64,000 nt of DNA, from positions 1-64,000 of the forward strand of contig JALCPO010000004.1 of the NCBI GenBank assembly GCA_022650455.1, read 5' to 3'. This DNA comes from Oscillospiraceae bacterium. GTDB taxonomy: Bacteria > Bacillota > Clostridia > Oscillospirales > Acutalibacteraceae. Each line of letters starts with the position of its first letter. Positions within the stretch are counted from its first letter, which is position 1. This document shows positions 46,630 through 55,299 of the stretch, piece by piece. The notes beneath the pieces are model-generated. The model was not told the origin of the DNA and did no database searches. It saw nothing but the letters and a program-made list of their open reading frames with translations. A program made the translations under genes and the position numbers.

Positions 46630-47922
46630 CTATTTGTGCGTATTGCCGAGATAAAGCGGCTTATGCTTGGCATAGATAATCCTCTGCCTGGAATAGATTC
46701 CCGAATAGCCCGAAAGCATATAGCTCACGGCCGCCGCAACCAGGTAATAGGCGGCCCCTTTCGCGCCGAAGACCTCCACGCTGAGGAGGAACGCGGCAAG
46801 CGGGCAGTTCGTGACGCCGCAGAAAACGGCCATAAACCCGACCGACGCGCCGAAGGAAGGGTTCAGCCCGACCAGCCCCCCGGCCACGCAGCCGAACGTG
46901 GACCCCACAAACATGGCGGGGACAATCTCGCCGCCCTTGTAGCCCGCGCCCAGCGTGACCGCCGTAAACACAAGTTTGAGGAGAAATGCGGCGGGGGCCG
47001 CTTTCCCCTGCATCGCGGAGGCGATCACGCCGCCGCCCGTCCCGAGGTAATCCCTCCCGAAAATCAAGGCAAGCAGGATCACCGCCGCGCCGCCCGCCAC
47101 CGCCCGCAGATACCCGCAGGGAATCCACTTCCCCAAGACTTTTCCGGTTCCGCGCATCACAAAGCAGAACAGTTCGCTGAGCAGGGCGCAGAGCGCCGCA
47201 AGCAGAATCACCCGCAAAAACGGTTTCCAGCCGGCGGCCGGAATCCCCGCGATGGAAAAAGATGCCGGCGCCGCCCCGAACAGCCGCGCGATGCGCGCGG
47301 CAAGGACCGCGGCGACGGTGCACGGGACCAGAGCGGCATAATACATTTCCCCGACGGTGACGACTTCCATCACAAAGACCGCGGATGTGACGGGCGTGCC
47401 GAAGAGGGCCGAAAAGCAGGCCGCCATGCCGCACATCGTCATCAGGTGCAGGTCCTTTTCGTCAAGGCGGAAAAGCCGTCCCGCACCGTACCCGAGGCTT
47501 CCGCCCAGCTGAAGGGCCGCGCCTTCGCGGCCCGCCGAGCCGCCGAACAGATGCGTAACCGACGTGGCGAAAAAGATCAGCGGCGCCATTTTCAGCGGAA
47601 CCGGGCCGGGCGAACGGACGGCTTCAATCACAAGGTCGGTTCCCCCGGGGTGCGGCACGCCCAACAGGCGGTAAAAAAGGACAATGGCGGCGCCGCCGGC
47701 GGGAAGCAGATACAGCAGCCACGGAAAGGCCGTTCGCAGGCCGGTTGCTCCCACAATACAAAAATAGAACAGCGTTCCCGCGCCGCCCGCCAGAACCCCC
47801 ATAAGGGCGCCGAGCAGCAGCCATTTAACGAAAGCCTTAAAATCGCGCGCCATGCGCCCGGCACGCCCGGAAAGGCTCCGGAAGCAGTTCGAGCTTCCGG
47901 CTTGGTCAATTTCCTTTTTCAC
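46630..47922 (-). CDS. ClC-type chloride channel/transporter
   Basis: FGGSAGREGAALQLGGSLGYGAGRLF, CGMAACFSALFGTPVTSAVFVMEV, GAGYKGGEIVPAMFVGSTFG. Confidence 0.92.
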   Translation of the reverse strand: MKKEIDQAGSSNCFRSLSGRAGRMARDFKAFVKWLLLGALMGVLAGGAGTLFYFCIVGATGLRTAFPWLLYLLPAGGAAIVLFYRLLGVPHPGGTDLVIEAVRSPGPVPLKMAPLIFFATSVTHLFGGSAGREGAALQLGGSLGYGAGRLFRLDEKDLHLMTMCGMAACFSALFGTPVTSAVFVMEVVTVGEMYYAALVPCTVAAVLAARIARLFGAAPASFSIAGIPAAGWKPFLRVILLAALCALLSELFCFVMRGTGKVLGKWIPCGYLRAVAGGAAVILLALIFGRDYLGTGGGVIASAMQGKAAPAAFLLKLVFTAVTLGAGYKGGEIVPAMFVGSTFGCVAGGLVGLNPSFGASVGFMAVFCGVTNCPLAAFLLSVEVFGAKGAAYYLVAAAVSYMLSGYSGIYSRQRIIYAKHKPLYLGNTHK

Positions 47923-48772
47923 GACATCCCCGCTCTTTTCCGACCGCGTCCTGCGTCAGCTCCTTATAGATTTCATGCTTCTTCCGGCCGGTTTCCGAAG
48001 CGGCCCGCTTGGCCGCCTCGGACGCGGAAAACCCCTGCGCGAGATATTCCCGCCCCAGGGCGACGGCGTCTTGTTCCACCGCCGGCTCCGCGGCCGCGTG
48101 CGGCGCGCCTTCCACCACCAGCACGAATTCGCCCCGGGCGCTTCCGTCCGCATAGCGTTCCGCCGCTTCCGAAAGCGTCGTGCGGATCACTTCCTCGTGG
48201 ATTTTCGTCAGCTCGCGCACGATGGAAACGCGCCGGTCCCCCAGCGCGGACAGAAGATCGGCAAGGGTCCCCGCCAGTTTGTGCGGCGCCTCGTAAAACA
48301 CCATCGTCCGGTGTTCGTCCTTCAGCCCGGCCAGATGCTCGCGGCGGCCCTTTTTGCTGACGCTGAGGAATCCCTCGAACGTAAACCGCCCCGTGGGAAG
48401 GCCGGAAACCGCCAGCGCCGACACCACCGCGCTCGGGCCGGGCACGACAAAAACCGGGATGTTCCGTTCCGCGCACTGCGCGACGAGCGTCTCGCCCGGG
48501 TCGGAGATGGCGGGCATCCCGGCGTCGGAAACCAGCGCGCAGGTTTCCCCCGCTTCCATGCGCGCGCAGATTTCCTCGCCGCGCGCGTATTTATTGTGCT
48601 CAAAATAACAGATCAAAGGTTTCCGGACGCCGAAACGGTTCAGCAGCTTTCTTGTGACGCGCGTATCCTCGGCGGCAATAAAATCGGCATCCGACAGGGC
48701 CTGCACCCCCCGCGGGGAAAAATCCGACAGGTTCCCGATGGGTGTGCCGACCACAACCAGTTTTCCGCTCAT
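47906..48772 (-). CDS. rsmI: 16S rRNA (cytidine-2'-O)-methyltransferase RsmI
   Basis: LVVVGTPIGNLSDFSPRGVQALSDADFIAAEDTRVTRKLL, ALVSDAGMPAISDPGETLV, YEAPHKL. Confidence 0.96.
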   Translation of the reverse strand: MSGKLVVVGTPIGNLSDFSPRGVQALSDADFIAAEDTRVTRKLLNRFGVRKPLICYFEHNKYARGEEICARMEAGETCALVSDAGMPAISDPGETLVAQCAERNIPVFVVPGPSAVVSALAVSGLPTGRFTFEGFLSVSKKGRREHLAGLKDEHRTMVFYEAPHKLAGTLADLLSALGDRRVSIVRELTKIHEEVIRTTLSEAAERYADGSARGEFVLVVEGAPHAAAEPAVEQDAVALGREYLAQGFSASEAAKRAASETGRKKHEIYKELTQDAVGKERGCREKGN

Positions 48773-49533
48773 GTCGTCCCCTCCCGATTTTGTCCATAAA
48801 TACGGAGCATTTCGTCGGAAAAGCCGCCGCTTTCCCTTTCGACCAGCAGCGCGGGCGCGACTTCCATCCCCGGTTTCCCGCCTCGGCCTGCCTGCAGCAG
48901 GAACAGGAACGGTGCCGCCGATTCCCTCTGCTGCACAAAGCGCAGGCGTTTCGGCTCCAGCCCCGCCGCACGCAGGGCGAGCAGCGTGTCACAGAGGCGC
49001 GCGGGGCGCATGCAGCAGCAGAACCGTCCTCCCCAGCGCAGGAACGCGGCCGCCGCGGCCGCGAGGTCGGAAAAGCCGCCGAACACCTCGTGGCGGGCGA
49101 TCCTTTTCCCGTCGGCACGGCTCGGAATTCCCGTCCCCGCCGCCTGATAGGGCGGGTTGCAGGCGATCAGGTCCAGGCCGTGCGGAACGGCCGCATTGGC
49201 GCGCAGGTCCCGGATGTCGCCTTCCGCGACATGAATTGTTTCATCCAGGCGGTTCCGCCGGACCGAGCGCCTCGCCATATCGCAGGCAAACGGCTGGATC
49301 TCCACGGCATAGACGGCCTTCGGGCGCGACCGCGCGCACCAGAGGAGCGGAATCGCCCCGCATCCGGTTCCGAAGTCCGCGCAGACCTCCCCCGCTTTGG
49401 GCAGGGAGAACGCCGCCAGCAGGACGGTATCCGTGCCGAAGGTATGGCCGGCCCCCACAATGACCGACACGCCCTTCCACAGCGGTTCCAGCTTTTCCCC
49501 TTCGCGCAGAGCAGTCCGCATTGTTTCTTCCAT
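48769..49533 (-). CDS. tRNA1(Val) (adenine-N6)-methyltransferase-like protein
   Basis: DTVLLAAFSLPKAGEVCADFGTGCGAIPLLW; NPPY motif (CNPPYQAAGTG). Confidence 0.9.
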   Translation of the reverse strand: MEETMRTALREGEKLEPLWKGVSVIVGAGHTFGTDTVLLAAFSLPKAGEVCADFGTGCGAIPLLWCARSRPKAVYAVEIQPFACDMARRSVRRNRLDETIHVAEGDIRDLRANAAVPHGLDLIACNPPYQAAGTGIPSRADGKRIARHEVFGGFSDLAAAAAAFLRWGGRFCCCMRPARLCDTLLALRAAGLEPKRLRFVQQRESAAPFLFLLQAGRGGKPGMEVAPALLVERESGGFSDEMLRIYGQNREGTT

Positions 49534-49600
49534 ACGCCAATCCCCCGAAATAGAAAAGGGCGGGGCGCTTTTGCGCTCCGTCCGTCGTTATGATGATCCA

Positions 49601-49771
49601 TCAAGCCTGCTTCGGTGCGCCGACCGGGCAAACACTGGCGCAGGAACCGCACTCAGTGCATTTATCCGGATCGATCTCAAATTTGCCGTCGCCTTCGGAA
49701 ATGGCTCCGACCGGGCACTCAGCCGCACACGCGCCGCAGGAAATACATTCGTCCCCGATTTCATATGCCAT
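49601..49771 (-). CDS. 56-aa 2[4Fe-4S] ferredoxin
   Basis: Manual translation MAYEIGDECISCGACAAECPVGAISEGDGKFEIDPDKCTECGSCASVCPVGAPKQA; absent from the ORF track. Confidence 0.93.
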   Translation of the reverse strand: MAYEIGDECISCGACAAECPVGAISEGDGKFEIDPDKCTECGSCASVCPVGAPKQA

Positions 49772-49841
49772 AACGCGGACACCTCCAAATTATAATTTCC
49801 ACTTTATTGTACCATAAAACCGCAAAATTGCAACAGGTTTT

Positions 49842-50711
49842 TTATTCCTTTTCCAGGCTTCCGAGCTGCTCCAGTTCTTTCTTGGAAGGGCCGGAGCGCG
49901 CGTTTTTCAGCACCTTTACCTCGCGGGCCGGGAAAGGGTGCACCGTGGCGTCCGGCGCGGAATCCAGCCGCACATAGACCGTCTCCGTCAGCAGGTTGTG
50001 GTCGGTGACCGTACCCCTGCCCTGCGGCGTCATCACGACGGAATTGACGCCCGGAACCACCCGCAGCAGCTCGGCGTAAGTATCCTGCTCGTATTTCAGG
50101 CAGCACATCAGCCGGCCGCAGATACCGGAGATTTTGACCGGGTTCAGGGAAAGCCCCTGCTCCTTCGCCATCTTGATGGAAACGGGCTGAAACCCGCCGA
50201 GAAAAGTCGCGCAGCAGAACGGCCGGCCGCAGATGCCGATGCCGCCCAGCATTTTTGCTTCGTCGCGCACACCGATCTGCCGCAGCTCGATCCTCGTGCG
50301 GAAAACGGAAGCGAGGTCCTTGACCAGCTCGCGGAAATCGACCCGCCCGTCCGCGGTAAAATAAAACAGGATTTTAGAATTGTCGAAAGTGTATTCCACG
50401 CCCACGAGCTTCATCGCCAGCTTATGGGCGGCTATTTTCCGAAGGCAGATCTGGAAAGCGTTTTTCTCTTTTTTGTGGTTTTCCTCCACTTTTTTCAGGT
50501 CGTTCGCCGTCGCGGCGCGGATCAGCTTTTTGAGCGGCTGAACCAGCTTGTCGTCGCCGATCTTCCGGTTCTCCATGGCGACTTCCCCGCATTCGACGCC
50601 GCGCGCCGTCTCCACGATCACCTTGTCGCCCTTTTTGAGCGTATTGCCGGCCGGGTCGAAATAATACACTTTCCCGACATTTTTAAAACGCACGCCGATC
50701 ACTTCGGCCAT
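49842..50711 (-). CDS. ricT: PSP1-domain protein RicT (YaaT)
   Basis: MAEVIGVRFKNVGKVYYFDPAG, RTRIELRQIGVRDEAKMLGGIGICGRPFCCATFL, KISGICGRLMCCLKYE. Confidence 0.95.
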   Translation of the reverse strand: MAEVIGVRFKNVGKVYYFDPAGNTLKKGDKVIVETARGVECGEVAMENRKIGDDKLVQPLKKLIRAATANDLKKVEENHKKEKNAFQICLRKIAAHKLAMKLVGVEYTFDNSKILFYFTADGRVDFRELVKDLASVFRTRIELRQIGVRDEAKMLGGIGICGRPFCCATFLGGFQPVSIKMAKEQGLSLNPVKISGICGRLMCCLKYEQDTYAELLRVVPGVNSVVMTPQGRGTVTDHNLLTETVYVRLDSAPDATVHPFPAREVKVLKNARSGPSKKELEQLGSLEKE

Positions 50712-50734
50712 AGGATTCCCTCCCGATTCCGCTT

Positions 50735-51601
50735 TCAGCGCCCCGGCGCCGAGCGCAGCCCGGCACAGTACGCGGTGGCCAGCAAAGCGGTATTTGCATT
50801 CCGTTCCAGCGCATGCAGCGCCCGTTCCGTTTCCTCCATCATCCGCACAAGGCTCCGGCGCGTCAGGCCGCCGCCGAGCGCCCGCGCGGTCTCGTCCCGG
50901 CCGGAAAGGCAGGCCGTTCCGCCGGAGCGCAGCGCCAGCGCGTCGCGGAACAGGAGCAAAAGCTGTTTCAGGATACCGCGGAACTTCTCCCGGTCCCCGA
51001 CCAGGCCGGCGGTGCCAAAAAGCAGGGCCGCCCCACCGGAGTCCGTCACGGCGCGCGCAAGCCTTTCCGCCTGCGCCCAGTCTTCCGGCAGGCTTCCCCC
51101 CGCCACGGGGAACCGCTGTACGCGGGAACGTACCGTCGGCAGCAGGGCGGCCGCGCTCACGGCGGTCAGGACGAACAGCACGTTGTCCGGCGGCTCTTCC
51201 AGAATTTTCAGCAGCGCATTCTGCGAAACTTCCGACATGTTCTGCACGCCCAGCAGGACAAAGACCTTGCGCGGCGCCTCGTTCGGGCGGATATACGCGT
51301 CCGCGCGGATCTTCCGGATTGCGTCCACGGGGAAGGCGCGGGGATTTTTGTCGCCGTCCAGCGTCAGGATGTCCGGGTGGGAACCGGCCAGTGCCTTGAC
51401 GCATCCCGCGCAGCGCCCGCACGGTTTGCCGCCGTCCGAAAGGCAGACCGCCGCCTCGGCGAGAGCCGCGGCAAGGCGGAATGTCCCGCTGCCGGGCTCC
51501 CCTTCCAGGAGCACGGCGTGAGGCATCCTCCCGCCGGAAAAAGCAAGCGAAAGGTTCTCCCCGGCCCCGCCGGCTCCCAATCCGTCAAGCCGAAGGTTCA
51601 T
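50735..51601 (-). CDS. holB: DNA polymerase III delta' subunit
   Basis: GGRMPHAVLLEGEPGSGTFRLAAALAEAAVC, CGRCAGCVKALAGSHPDILTL, MSEVSQNALLKILEEPPDNVLFVL. Confidence 0.92.
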   Translation of the reverse strand: MNLRLDGLGAGGAGENLSLAFSGGRMPHAVLLEGEPGSGTFRLAAALAEAAVCLSDGGKPCGRCAGCVKALAGSHPDILTLDGDKNPRAFPVDAIRKIRADAYIRPNEAPRKVFVLLGVQNMSEVSQNALLKILEEPPDNVLFVLTAVSAAALLPTVRSRVQRFPVAGGSLPEDWAQAERLARAVTDSGGAALLFGTAGLVGDREKFRGILKQLLLLFRDALALRSGGTACLSGRDETARALGGGLTRRSLVRMMEETERALHALERNANTALLATAYCAGLRSAPGR

Positions 51602-51921
51602 ACTTTTTCAAACCGCTCCACATCCAGCACAAAAATGGTGGAGCCTCCCACGGTAACTTCCACCGGATATGCGGAATACATTCCCATGTCCATGGTGGTC
51701 GTGTTGGGCACAAGCTGTGTGCGGCGGCGGCTCTGCTTCGCAATGATGTCGATGACCTGGTCGACCTTGTCGTCGTCGGTACCGACGATAAACGTAGTAT
51801 TCCCCGACTTCAGAAAACCACCCGTGGTTGCCAGCTTAGTGACGGCGAACCCGCCTTTTGTCAATGCGGCGGCCACGTTTCCGCTGTCGTCGCTTCCCAC
51901 AACGGCCATGACAAGTTTCAT
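51598..51921 (-). CDS. darA: cyclic-di-AMP receptor (DarA/PstA family)
   Basis: MKLVMAVVGSDDSGNVAAALTKGGFAVTKLATTGGFLKSGNTTFIVGTDDDKV. Confidence 0.95.
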   Translation of the reverse strand: MKLVMAVVGSDDSGNVAAALTKGGFAVTKLATTGGFLKSGNTTFIVGTDDDKVDQVIDIIAKQSRRRTQLVPNTTTMDMGMYSAYPVEVTVGGSTIFVLDVERFEKV

Positions 51922-52010
51922 CGCAAATCCCTCCCGCTGCTGCATAAAATTTCCGGTTTGCACAAGGGGGCGCGCCTCAGGCATTTGATGCGGCATACGC
52001 CCCTTTCTTT

Positions 52011-53294
52011 TTATTTTAACACTTTGATTTGCAAAAAGCCATACCCGCGCAAAAACTCCGCCGCCTCTTTTGTGATTCTCTCACCGGGCATCACCGCGGG
52101 CACGCCGGGAGGGCACGGGCAGGCCGCTTCCGCCGCGATCCGCCCCGCGGCGACGGCCAGCCCGACGGGTTCCGATTCCCGGAACACCGCCTCCCGCAAA
52201 CCGGTTTCCACGGGCGGAAGCGGGGGCAGGGGCGGTCCCTGCGGCAGCGGTTTCCCGAGGGGAAGGCTTTCCACCGCCCTCTTTACCCGCTTAAAGTCCT
52301 CTTCCGTGTTGAACGGCGTGGCAATCAGCACAAGATACGATGCGTCCGCGTATTCCGGCTCCACCCCGGCAGAACGGAAAAGCTCCGCCGCGCGGGTCCC
52401 CGCCAGACCGGCGGATGCCGTGTTCAGCGTGATGCGCGTCGGGTCGCAGGGACCTTCCGGCAGGGAAATGTCGCGCCTTCGCGCGATCCGCCGGACCTCG
52501 GCGACCTGCCGCTGAAGCGGCCGGAACGCGCCGGGGCGGTTCCGCAGCCACTCGCGGGCCCAGTCGAGCGACGCCATGACCGGGTACGACGGGCTGGTGG
52601 AGCCGAAAAGGGCCATCGCCCGTTTCGCGTCCCGCGCATAGCGCCCGTCCCCGATGTTCAGCCACGCGCCGCCCGTCAGCACCCCCAGCGTCTTATGGGC
52701 GGAATCCGCCGTCATGGAAGCGCCGAACCGGAGCGGGTGGAGCTTCGGCTCGGTAAACATCAGGTGCGCGCCGTGCGCGCAGTCCGCCAAGAGGGGAATC
52801 CCCCGTTTCCGGCACGCGGCGGCGACCGGCGCGAGATCCAGAATCCGGCCGTAATAATCCGGGCTGGTGACATAAACGGCCTTCACGCCCGGGTGGGCGG
52901 CAAGCGCCGGAAGCAGGTCCTCCGGCATGGCCCAGACCGGCTCCAGGCCGAGCAGGGCCATCGCGTTCACCGCCCCGCGGTGGATGACGCGCGAGCAGAG
53001 CACGCTCCCCCCGCCCGGCGCCGCCAGGCGGAGCATCGCCTGGATGCACAGCGTGCACCCGCCCGCCGAAAGGCAGGTGCGCGCCGTGCCGAACAGCTCC
53101 GCGGCCAGCTTCTCCGCTTCCAGAATCGGCCCCGCGGCGTCGAACAGGCTGTCGGTATCCGGCAGCTCCGTAAAATCCAGCGAATACAGGTCCGGCGGAA
53201 GAGCGTCCGGGCTGTTTTTGTGGCCGGGCGTGTGGAACGAGGAACGGTGAAGGCTCCGGTGCCGGACCAGAGCGGTGTAAAGCGGCGCGGGCAT
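52011..53294 (-). CDS. Orn/Lys/Arg decarboxylase family PLP enzyme (YaaO-like)
   Basis: HRSSFHTPGHKNSPDALP, DSAHKTLGVLTGGAWLNIG, C-terminal PCPPGVPAVMPGERIT. Confidence 0.92.
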   Translation of the reverse strand: MPAPLYTALVRHRSLHRSSFHTPGHKNSPDALPPDLYSLDFTELPDTDSLFDAAGPILEAEKLAAELFGTARTCLSAGGCTLCIQAMLRLAAPGGGSVLCSRVIHRGAVNAMALLGLEPVWAMPEDLLPALAAHPGVKAVYVTSPDYYGRILDLAPVAAACRKRGIPLLADCAHGAHLMFTEPKLHPLRFGASMTADSAHKTLGVLTGGAWLNIGDGRYARDAKRAMALFGSTSPSYPVMASLDWAREWLRNRPGAFRPLQRQVAEVRRIARRRDISLPEGPCDPTRITLNTASAGLAGTRAAELFRSAGVEPEYADASYLVLIATPFNTEEDFKRVKRAVESLPLGKPLPQGPPLPPLPPVETGLREAVFRESEPVGLAVAAGRIAAEAACPCPPGVPAVMPGERITKEAAEFLRGYGFLQIKVLK

Positions 53295-53312
53295 GGCTTG
53301 GCTCTCCTTTAA

Positions 53313-53342
53313 AAAAGCCGCGCGGCGGGGAGCCGTGCGGCC
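53313..53342 (-). terminator. Terminator downstream of the LCP gene
   Basis: GCCGCACGGCTCCCCGCCGCGCGGCTTTTTT on the minus strand. Confidence 0.8.
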
Positions 53343-53359
53343 GATGATTTTCGGCTTCT

Positions 53360-54400
53360 CTACGAATAGCTGCCTTGCGGGATGTCGTTTTCGTAGATGA
53401 ACTTCGCAAGGCTCTGGCGGCAGGCGTCCAGGTCCGGCACCAGGCAGTCGCCGACGTCCAGGCCCAGAACCTGGAATTCGCCGTCCGCCGGAACGCGGTT
53501 CTGGCTGACGGGGTAATTCAGATAGGTCAGGGAATTGGACGCCATGGAAACGATCTCGTTTTTCTGCAGATTCGTCGTCACCAGGTTCAGCGTGTCGCCG
53601 AGGACCCCGTAAATCGCGGGAAGGCTGGAAGCCTTCATCTTCCCGACGAGGCTCGTGAACACCTTGCGCTGACGCAGGGTACGCTCATAATCGTTGCCGA
53701 TGTCGCGGATACGCGAATAGTACCGCGCCTGCAGGCCGTTCAGGTTCTGCGAGCCGGCGCGCACCTTATGGGAATCGCCGGAATACCGGTTGACCAGGGC
53801 GGCTTCCCCGGCCGTGAGGGTGATGGTGACGCCGCCCAGCCGGTCGATGATCTTCGGGAAAGCGCTGAAGTCCACAATGGCAAAGCGGTCAATGTCCACC
53901 CCAAAATTCGCTTCGAGGGTGGAAACGATTTTTTTCGCGCCCTTGACCTTTCCGCCGCCCAAGCTGTACGCGTTGGTCAGTTTATTGCTCCCGAGGCCCG
54001 GAATCGCCAGGTACATGTCCCGCATGAAAGAAGTGATTTTCAGCTTCCTGTGGCGGGTATCGACGGAAATGAGCATCATGCTGTCGCTCCGGCCGACGTC
54101 GCTGCTCTGGTAATCGTCCGTTCCAAGCAGCAGGATATTCGTGACGGCATCGTCGTGGTAAAGGCCGCCCACAAGGCCGGCCTTTGCGTCCGCGGTTCCG
54201 CTGGACGCGTTGCCGTCCTGAAAAATATCGCCGGTTTTCTCCCCTGTGCCGCTGTCGGGCGCCACGTAATTGATTTTGCCCAGAAGCTGGTCCGTGTAGA
54301 CGCAGGTTCCTCCGCCGACCAGGAACAGCAGGCTCAGCACCAGAATGATGATGTTCCGGAGCAGCAGCAGCTTATGATTCTTCACGTTATCATTCCTCAA
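53360..54400 (-). CDS. LytR-CpsA-Psr (LCP) family protein
   Basis: NILLLGTDDYQSSDVGRSDSMMLISVD, SFMRDMYLAIPGLGSNKLTNAYSLGG, RYYSRIRDIGNDYERTLRQRKVF. Confidence 0.95.
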   Translation of the reverse strand: MRNDNVKNHKLLLLRNIIILVLSLLFLVGGGTCVYTDQLLGKINYVAPDSGTGEKTGDIFQDGNASSGTADAKAGLVGGLYHDDAVTNILLLGTDDYQSSDVGRSDSMMLISVDTRHRKLKITSFMRDMYLAIPGLGSNKLTNAYSLGGGKVKGAKKIVSTLEANFGVDIDRFAIVDFSAFPKIIDRLGGVTITLTAGEAALVNRYSGDSHKVRAGSQNLNGLQARYYSRIRDIGNDYERTLRQRKVFTSLVGKMKASSLPAIYGVLGDTLNLVTTNLQKNEIVSMASNSLTYLNYPVSQNRVPADGEFQVLGLDVGDCLVPDLDACRQSLAKFIYENDIPQGSYS

Positions 54401-54504
54401 CTTTTGGATTGTTCCGCACGAGCGGGGCGGCCGTCGCTCCGGCCTGTTTTATTAGAATCGGCTTAATTTCAACATTATATACCAAAAAAGGATGGCTGTA
54501 AACA

Positions 54505-55086
54505 TCAATCCTGTTCATCCAGCGTGAGGCTGTACGACGGCAGGAATTCCTTCAGGAACAGGTCCGCTTCCGGCAGGCGCATGTTCTCCACGGACTTCCG
54601 GAGCGCGGCCTCGGCGCTCTCGAACTCGCGGTTGCCCATCCGTTTTTCCTCCACGCACTTGATGACCCCGGAGATTTTGTCCGCGGCCTTCACAAGGGGA
54701 AGAAGTTCCCGGTCGGATTCCGCCGGTTCCCCCAGAAGCGAACGGTAAACCGGCGTCAGGTCTTCCGGGAGAAAGCTCAGGAGCTTGTTCCGCGCGACGG
54801 TTTCCACCTCGCGGTACGCCGAACGGATCCGCGGGCTGTAGTATTTGACGGGCGTCGGCATGTCGCCGGTGACGATCTCGGTGGAATCATGGAAAAGGGC
54901 CAGCACGGCGGCGCGCTGCGCGTCCGCCTTTCCGCCGAAGCGGGTGTTCCGCAGCACGGCGAGCGCGTGGGCGATGACCGCCGTTTCAAAGCTGTGCTCG
55001 CACAGGTTTTCCCGGCGGGTGTTCCGCATCAGGCCCCACCGGTCGATATTTTTCATACGGGACAGCATGGCAAAAAAATGGTACAA
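54505..55086 (-). CDS. HD-domain 5'-nucleotidase, YfbR-like
   Basis: RRENLCEHSFETAVIAHAL, AALFHDSTEIVTGDMPTPVKYYSP. Confidence 0.92.
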   Translation of the reverse strand: MYHFFAMLSRMKNIDRWGLMRNTRRENLCEHSFETAVIAHALAVLRNTRFGGKADAQRAAVLALFHDSTEIVTGDMPTPVKYYSPRIRSAYREVETVARNKLLSFLPEDLTPVYRSLLGEPAESDRELLPLVKAADKISGVIKCVEEKRMGNREFESAEAALRKSVENMRLPEADLFLKEFLPSYSLTLDEQD

Positions 55087-55299
55087 GTCTTTTTCCCTCT
55101 TTTCGCTCTTATCATCATACCGGTTTTTCCCTGGAATTCAATACGGATTTTAAAAATTCCAATAAATTTATACATTATTTGGACAAAACTCTATGGTATA
55201 ATAAAAAAGTTATCGGAAAACGGGCCGCGTCCTGGCCGCGCCTGCGGCGGGGCGGACGGCTGTTTTCCGGCAATCCAGAACATCGGGGGAGGCGGCGCG

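Noticed and set aside
46636-48360. 574-aa plus-strand ORF across ClC and rsmI
   Set aside because: Low-complexity Arg/Pro-rich antisense product crossing two conserved genes.
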